A DNA stretch of 64,000 bases, taken from assembly GCA_012729395.1 (NCBI GenBank), contig JAAYDF010000056.1, positions 1 to 64,000 of the forward strand, given 5' to 3'. The position numbers were made by a program, and so were the translations under genes. Shown piece by piece: positions 60,366-64,000 of the stretch (position 1 is the first letter of the stretch; every line of letters begins with the position of its first letter). Source of the stretch: Phycisphaerae bacterium (GTDB lineage: Bacteria > Planctomycetota > Phycisphaerae > UBA1845 > PWPN01). The notes under the pieces were generated by a model. The model saw only the letters and a program-made list of their open reading frames with translations, made no database searches and was not told where the DNA came from.

Positions 60366-60390
60366 TGTGAGCAGTGCGGTATGCGAGCGG
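60351..60390. repeat. family A palindrome after the 15-bp array
   Basis: A perfect hairpin at 60357-60377: GCACTGCTC, TGT, GAGCAGTGC, with the standard CGTGTG lead and a GGTATGCGAGCGGG flank. Confidence 0.75.
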
Positions 60391-60495
60391 GCTCTGCTTG
60401 GTGATTCCGCCTTCGTGTGCGCACTTTCGTGTGTACGCCTTACCTTGCCGGTCGGGCTTTCGGCAGATCGCGTGCGAGTGACCGGTGGCCCGATC

Positions 60496-60540
60496 GGAGC
60501 CGCGCCCGTGAGGAAGCGGTTCTTCGCGGTCGTGGCTTCA
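60496..60540. repeat. partial family B element at a gene break
   Basis: The left arm GGAGCCGCGCCCGTGAGGAA, then GCGGTTCTTCGC (60496-60527), is followed by a short right-arm-like CGTGGCTTC. An in-frame stop for the following HEAT-repeat frame lies three bases beyond (60543-60545), which suggests that the element replaced the 5' end of that gene. Confidence 0.6.
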
Positions 60541-60584
60541 CGTAGCCACTGGCAATCGAGGCGCACGACCTGTCCGAAACACCG

Positions 60585-61028
60585 GTGATCTCTGCCTTGA
60601 TTGCGTTGTACGGGGAAGCAACTGATGCCAGCCTCCGGCACTTGATCATTCAGGCACTTTCACTAAGCGGTGACCCAATGGCCGCGGATCTGTTTCGCAC
60701 CGAAGCCAAAGGGGCTCAAGATGCGGAGTTCAGGTTAGAGGCGGCATGGCGTCTATTGCAGCATGGCGGTGAAGGGCGTACTATTGAAGCCATCGAAACG
60801 GCAGTCCAGGCCGCAGTAGATTGTCTTTCGCGAGATGAGGGCGGGGCTGAAGTATCAGCTATTGTGCTCCATCGCGGGAGTGTACGATTGCTCGATGTGA
60901 TTGCCCAGACGTACGGAGTGCCGCGTGTTGATATCGGGTTGACATCCCGTCCGGCTGGTGAGCGTGTGCAATTGGTGCGCAATTGGTGGAACAAGACCCG
61001 TAAGGAAATAGAGGTGGAGCGGCAATGA
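60585..61028 (+). CDS. HEAT-repeat-like protein fragment
   Basis: A 147-residue frame from GTG 60585. The sequence looks like HEAT/armadillo helices (VISALIALYGEATDASLRHLIIQALSLSGDPMAADLFRTEA, AEFRLEAAWRLLQHGG). The same frame is open back to 60546 and reads PLAIEAHDLSETPVISAL, which continues the helical pattern before any start codon. The 5' end is therefore probably missing, cut at the family B element at 60496-60540. The downstream membrane protein starts 34 bases after the stop. No specific function can be named. Confidence 0.55.
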   Translation: MISALIALYGEATDASLRHLIIQALSLSGDPMAADLFRTEAKGAQDAEFRLEAAWRLLQHGGEGRTIEAIETAVQAAVDCLSRDEGGAEVSAIVLHRGSVRLLDVIAQTYGVPRVDIGLTSRPAGERVQLVRNWWNKTRKEIEVERQ

Positions 61029-61062
61029 ATCGTCGACATCGTGCATAGCTAGACTGCTTACC

Positions 61063-61779
61063 ATGAAGGGTGTACTGCTCATGGGAGAACAGAGAGAGCG
61101 TGAGCCTCTGGGTGATTCAGTATACGTGCCGACCATGCGGGGGTTGCGAGTCCTGGAAGCGTGCGTCGGAGCCGCCAGCGCGGGCTCGGCTGCGGGCGTT
61201 GTGTTGCTGTTTGGTTTTCGGTCCGCTCCGGACGTTATCGGCCCGGAAGCCTATCTTGTTCCCTCGTTCATGTTGAGCTGCGCACATGCGGGCCTGCCAA
61301 TCGCCATGAAGCGCTGGCGTATCGCATTGTGGGGCATTGTCCTCCTCGTGCCGTTTTGCACGCTTATTCAAGCAGTCGTGACGCTGTGGTTCGAGCAGAA
61401 TTTCCTTATCGGCTACGTGTGTGCCGCGGCCGTGTGCGGTGTGGCGGCATTTGCTTCCATTTCATGCAAGGATGAAGCACTGCTGACGGGGGCGGCATCC
61501 GCCGTCGTTGGCATTCTGATCACCTTCGTCTCAGGATGGCTTGCGCGAAGGGCGGGCCTAGCCACCATCTACAGAGTCGATGGCTCCATGCTCGTGGCTA
61601 TGCTTGTGTTTGGTCCAGCCATGGGGCTTTCCCTGGCGATTCCCGCGATCACGATTCGGCCTTGGCACACGATTGTGTGCCCTCCCGGCCAGGGCTGCTG
61701 CCCGCTCTGCGGCTACTGCCTGAGAGGTAATACGAGTGGTACGTGCCCCGAATGTGGAACGTCGATCCGGTGCGGATGA
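61063..61779 (+). CDS. membrane protein with C-terminal zinc ribbon
   Basis: A 238-residue protein with about five hydrophobic helices (AGSAAGVVLLFGF, IALWGIVLLVPFCTLIQAVVTLWF, FLIGYVCAAAVCGVAAF, AASAVVGILITFVSGWLA, LVAMLVFGPAMGLSLAIPAI). A C-terminal zinc ribbon of the type CPLCGYCLRGNTSGTCPECG follows. This ribbon type is widespread in planctomycete membrane proteins of unknown function. A second start at 61081 (MGEQRERE) is possible. Its 3' end overlaps the convergent gene at 61649-62158 by 131 bases. Confidence 0.65.
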   Translation: MKGVLLMGEQREREPLGDSVYVPTMRGLRVLEACVGAASAGSAAGVVLLFGFRSAPDVIGPEAYLVPSFMLSCAHAGLPIAMKRWRIALWGIVLLVPFCTLIQAVVTLWFEQNFLIGYVCAAAVCGVAAFASISCKDEALLTGAASAVVGILITFVSGWLARRAGLATIYRVDGSMLVAMLVFGPAMGLSLAIPAITIRPWHTIVCPPGQGCCPLCGYCLRGNTSGTCPECGTSIRCG

Positions 61780-62158
61780 ACAACGGCGTCAGGGTAACGA
61801 GCAGTAGGAGGAGGAGAGAACAGAGCAGATGCTCAGTGACACTAAGGCTCCATCTTGTCGAGAACGGTTTAACGCAAAGGATCAATGCACGGGGCAGGGT
61901 GAGACGCCGTACAAGGTATTCATAGTAGCCTTGTGGCCGGGGGACGGTCGTCAATAGGCCGCAGCCGAAGAGGAATACTGCCAGGTATAGCTGAATCCGG
62001 AGGGCTACAGTTGGCTTCCCTCCCTGCCAAAGTCCATCAGCAAGATCCGAGGCACGAAAGAACGTCGAGGGATTCGCCGGGTCGAAGGCCGTTCCGCATT
62101 CCGGGCGTCGGTTCTCGGGCAACCCATCGAGCACATACTGGCATTGTCGGCAGTGCAT
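61649..62158 (-). CDS. membrane protein with N-terminal, degenerate zinc ribbon
   Basis: A 169-residue protein starting at ATG 62158 (MHCRQCQYVLDGLPENRRPECGTAFDPANPSTFF). The zinc-ribbon pattern CxxC..CPEC is recognisable, but the third Cys is Arg (RRPECG), so metal binding is probably lost or altered. Two hydrophobic segments follow (IQLYLAVFLFGCGLLTTV, LLCSLLLLLLVTLTPLFI). The last ~40 residues overlap the zinc-ribbon end of the convergent gene. The C-terminus may therefore not be conserved and the frame may be truncated in function. Confidence 0.55.
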   Translation of the reverse strand: MHCRQCQYVLDGLPENRRPECGTAFDPANPSTFFRASDLADGLWQGGKPTVALRIQLYLAVFLFGCGLLTTVPRPQGYYEYLVRRLTLPRALILCVKPFSTRWSLSVTEHLLCSLLLLLLVTLTPLFIRTGSTFHIRGTYHSYYLSGSSRRAGSSPGREGTQSCAKAES

Positions 62159-62282
62159 GGTTGGCTTGGCAGGCTGCCGTGGCGGTGGCATCACAGCTCA
62201 ATCGTTCAGGGATATCGTTGATCGTCAAGGGCCGGTTCGGGTGGTCTTCCATCGGCGGTTCGCCACTCATGGATGGTCGTGG

Positions 62283-63185
62283 TCAGCACGACAGGAGTGT
62301 TCGGAAGCGTTTGACCAGTTGGTGGTAGGCGGGGTCGCGGGCGTCGGTGATGTTGCCCCAGTAGAGGACGCTCTGGCGGCGGGCGTCGTGGCGGATGCGG
62401 CAGAGGAGTTTCTCGATTCGGCCGATGCACTCATCGAGGATGGCGGCCGGCTCGCACAGGCCGGCGTTGATCACCGCGACGTCGGCCTCGACCAGCGGAT
62501 GATACTCCGGCTGGAGCTGGATGCGCGAGGCGATCTCCACGCCGATCGGCGAACGCAGAAACTGCCGGATTTGGGCCTCGCCAATGTCGAGGCGCTCCAC
62601 GGGGGCTGAGCCCGTCGCTCGAGCCCGCGAGGGGCACTCTTTGTGATGCCGCACGCCCGCGGAGTCGTCCAGCCCGTCGCCGTCGAAGAGGCCGAAAATC
62701 TCCGACGCGAAGGCGGCCGTGTCCTGCATCACCTCCTGCAGGGCGACGGCCGCGGCGTGGGGCTCGCGGAAGACGTCGCTGATGCGTTGCGGAGCGGGCA
62801 TCACGAACACGCGGTAGTCATAGGGGTACGCGTGACGAATGGCCGGGTCGCCGTCGGCCTCGACGATGGTGAAGCCCCGCCGCTCGAGCCGTCGCACGGC
62901 CCGCAGTCCCTCGGGGATGGTCTCGAAGACCCGGTCGGGCGTGTAGGTCGCCCGGTGCATGGACGCCCAGCCGTTGGCTTCGTGAATGGGAGTCTGGTTT
63001 TGGGCTCGTTGATCGTCAGGCGAGCCGTCCAGCCGGGTGACCGCGTTGGTATACCCGTCATGGGCGGCCTTCAACCGCAGGAGATGGACCGGCCGCTTGC
63101 TGAGTACCCGCTCGGCGATTAACCGGGCGACGGTGGTCTTGCCACCGCGGGTCGGCCCACTAATCAGCAGTGTTGTCAGAGGCAT
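62283..63185 (-). CDS. P-loop NTPase-like protein of unknown function
   Basis: A 300-residue protein with an N-terminal Walker A motif (TTLLISGPTRGGKTTVARLIAERVL). An acidic strand FTIVEADGDPAIRH could provide the metal-binding Asp. The central part contains VFVMPAPQRISDVF. The C-terminal ~100 residues (EYHPLVEADVAVINAGLCEPAAILDECIGRIEKLL) resemble the end of a nucleotide kinase or dinucleotide-handling enzyme. I do not recognise the family. It is divergent from the radical SAM gene. Confidence 0.6.
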   Translation of the reverse strand: MPLTTLLISGPTRGGKTTVARLIAERVLSKRPVHLLRLKAAHDGYTNAVTRLDGSPDDQRAQNQTPIHEANGWASMHRATYTPDRVFETIPEGLRAVRRLERRGFTIVEADGDPAIRHAYPYDYRVFVMPAPQRISDVFREPHAAAVALQEVMQDTAAFASEIFGLFDGDGLDDSAGVRHHKECPSRARATGSAPVERLDIGEAQIRQFLRSPIGVEIASRIQLQPEYHPLVEADVAVINAGLCEPAAILDECIGRIEKLLCRIRHDARRQSVLYWGNITDARDPAYHQLVKRFRTLLSC

Positions 63186-63374
63186 GTGCGCTATTCATCG
63201 TGCCGGGAGCCCAGACGTGGTCCGCAACGGCGGCACCTCGCCTCACTACTGCCGCATCCGGCAGGCCCGGCATTCTTCATTATATGCTCAGGCGGCGAGG
63301 ATCTCTACAGGCGGTTCGCTGGCCCCCCCCGGCGACTTGCTCTGGACGGCCGGCCTCGGGCATGATGGCCGGGT

Positions 63375-64000
63375 ATGAACCGCTATGCCGTGATTACCGG
63401 CAAACTGCCGCGCGAGATTCTGCTGCTGCGGGGCCTGCCCTGCGTGTGGGGCCGCTGCACGTTCTGCGATTACATCGACGACAACACCACCGACCTCGGC
63501 GAGATTCGCCGCGTCGCCGCCGCTGAGTTAGCCAAGGTCACGGGCCGCCTCGGCCGACTCGAGGTCATCAACTCCGGCAGCATCCAGGAACTGCCGCTCG
63601 ATGTGCGCACGGCGATTCGCGACCTGCTGACTGATCGCGGCATCATGGAGTTCATCTGCGAATCGTACTGGGCGTACCGGCACACCTTCACGGCGACCCG
63701 CGACTTCTTCCGCGTGCCCACACGCATCAAGCTTGGCGTCGAGACCTTCGACGATCATCTCCGCAACGTCGTGCTCAACAAGCGGATGGTCTTCAGCGAT
63801 CCGGCGGAGGTGGCCCGGCTCACGGATACCATCTGCCTGCTGGTGGGCTTTCGCGGCCAGACCCGCGAGACCGTCGCCCGCGACATCGACATTTTGCTTC
63901 GGCATTTCCGCTACGGTTGTGTCAACCTGTTCACGCCCAACCGCAAGAGCGCCGCCCTCCTCGATGAGGATATCAAGGCGTGGTTCCGCGAGACCTACGC
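63375..64000 (+). CDS. radical SAM protein with CX4CX2C motif (truncated by window end)
   Basis: The frame starts at ATG 63375 (MNRYAVITGKLPREILLLRGLPCVWGRCTFCDYIDD) and runs past the window end; 208 codons are visible. The cluster motif is C-VWGR-C-TF-C, i.e. CX4CX2C, one residue longer than the usual CX3CX2C spacing. Further radical SAM-like pieces: LEVINSGSIQELP, FICESYWAYRH, IKLGVETFDDHLRNVVLNKRM, CLLVGFRGQTRETVARDIDILL. The family is seen in other bacteria but has no function known to me. Confidence 0.75.
   Translation, partial: MNRYAVITGKLPREILLLRGLPCVWGRCTFCDYIDDNTTDLGEIRRVAAAELAKVTGRLGRLEVINSGSIQELPLDVRTAIRDLLTDRGIMEFICESYWAYRHTFTATRDFFRVPTRIKLGVETFDDHLRNVVLNKRMVFSDPAEVARLTDTICLLVGFRGQTRETVARDIDILLRHFRYGCVNLFTPNRKSAALLDEDIKAWFRETY

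Noticed and set aside
60143-60370. Cys-rich 75-residue frame over the 15-bp array
   Set aside because: It only reflects reading the tandem DNA repeat in one frame. Other frames are equally open (His/Ser-rich, Thr/Asn-rich), there is no ribosome-binding site, and it ends in the palindrome.
1-64000. Transposase, integrase, phage or plasmid genes
   Set aside because: I searched the readable proteins for such families and saw none. The repeats here are all non-autonomous.
1-64000. tRNA or rRNA genes
   Set aside because: No cloverleaf with a convincing T-loop GGTTCGAxTCC and no rRNA motifs were found by eye in the intergenic regions. A tRNAscan-type search would be decisive.

Overview
This window looks like a chromosomal segment of a high-GC Planctomycetota bacterium, probably Phycisphaerae-like. 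Supporting signs are a PEP-CTERM sorting tag, a dockerin-like Asp/Asn-rich tail on a secreted glycosidase, several large secreted sugar-active proteins, DUF1570 and DUF362 proteins, a zinc ribbon of the type CxxCxYxLxG..CPECG, an Lgt with a long insertion, and many dispersed palindromic repeats. This assignment is inferred from gene content; there is no rRNA gene in the window to confirm it.

Layout. Positions 1-5000 hold an LpxL-like acyltransferase, a truncated pilin-like ORF, an RlmN-type rRNA methyltransferase and two YkgJ-type Cys-cluster proteins. Positions 4.9-13.8 kb hold secreted carbohydrate-active proteins: a GH116 glucosylceramidase-like enzyme, a phosphodiester glycosidase with SH3, Ig and dockerin-like parts, a beta-helix protein with an embedded CBM6-like domain, and an unrecognised secreted protein. 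Then come a PIN-domain toxin/antitoxin pair, a URO-D family protein and a DedA protein. Positions 17.7-24.1 kb carry a complete [NiFe]-hydrogenase maturation operon, hypF-C-D-E-A-B on the minus strand, with no hydrogenase structural gene in view. Positions 24.2-30.3 kb hold three more secreted glycoside-hydrolase-like proteins. Positions 30.6-34.8 kb carry panC, lgt, serC and panD. Positions 35-39.3 kb carry an ECF sigma factor, its anti-sigma factor, a secretin-N-like exported protein and an NtrC-like regulator that lacks the GAFTGA loop.

Positions 39.8-51.8 kb hold a UDP-sugar pyrophosphorylase, a Tat-exported DUF362 protein, a PEP-CTERM protein, a lipoprotein metallopeptidase, a leuB/icd-type dehydrogenase and a very large multi-PAS sensor kinase, split by a frameshift, with its NarL-type regulator. 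Positions 51.9-64 kb carry trpD, galK, a nucleoside hydrolase, mnmE, a candidate structured small RNA with its own promoter and terminator, a metallopeptidase/ATP-grasp pair, a ferritin, a HEAT-repeat fragment, two zinc-ribbon membrane proteins in convergent overlap, a P-loop protein and the start of a radical SAM protein.

The most striking feature is the repeat landscape. At least two palindromic families occur between genes and also inside hypF. Family A has a 9-bp stem GCACTGCTC/GAGCAGTGC around TGT. Family B is a roughly 60-80 bp inverted repeat with arms like CAGAGCCGCGACCGT...AGCGG. Both are inserted in frame in hypF, and a family A copy supplies the hypF stop codon. One family A copy forms the last unit of an exact 15-bp tandem array (60186-60365). 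A 21-bp tandem array runs into the end of hypE. These behave like protein-coding palindromic elements and deserve the closest look.
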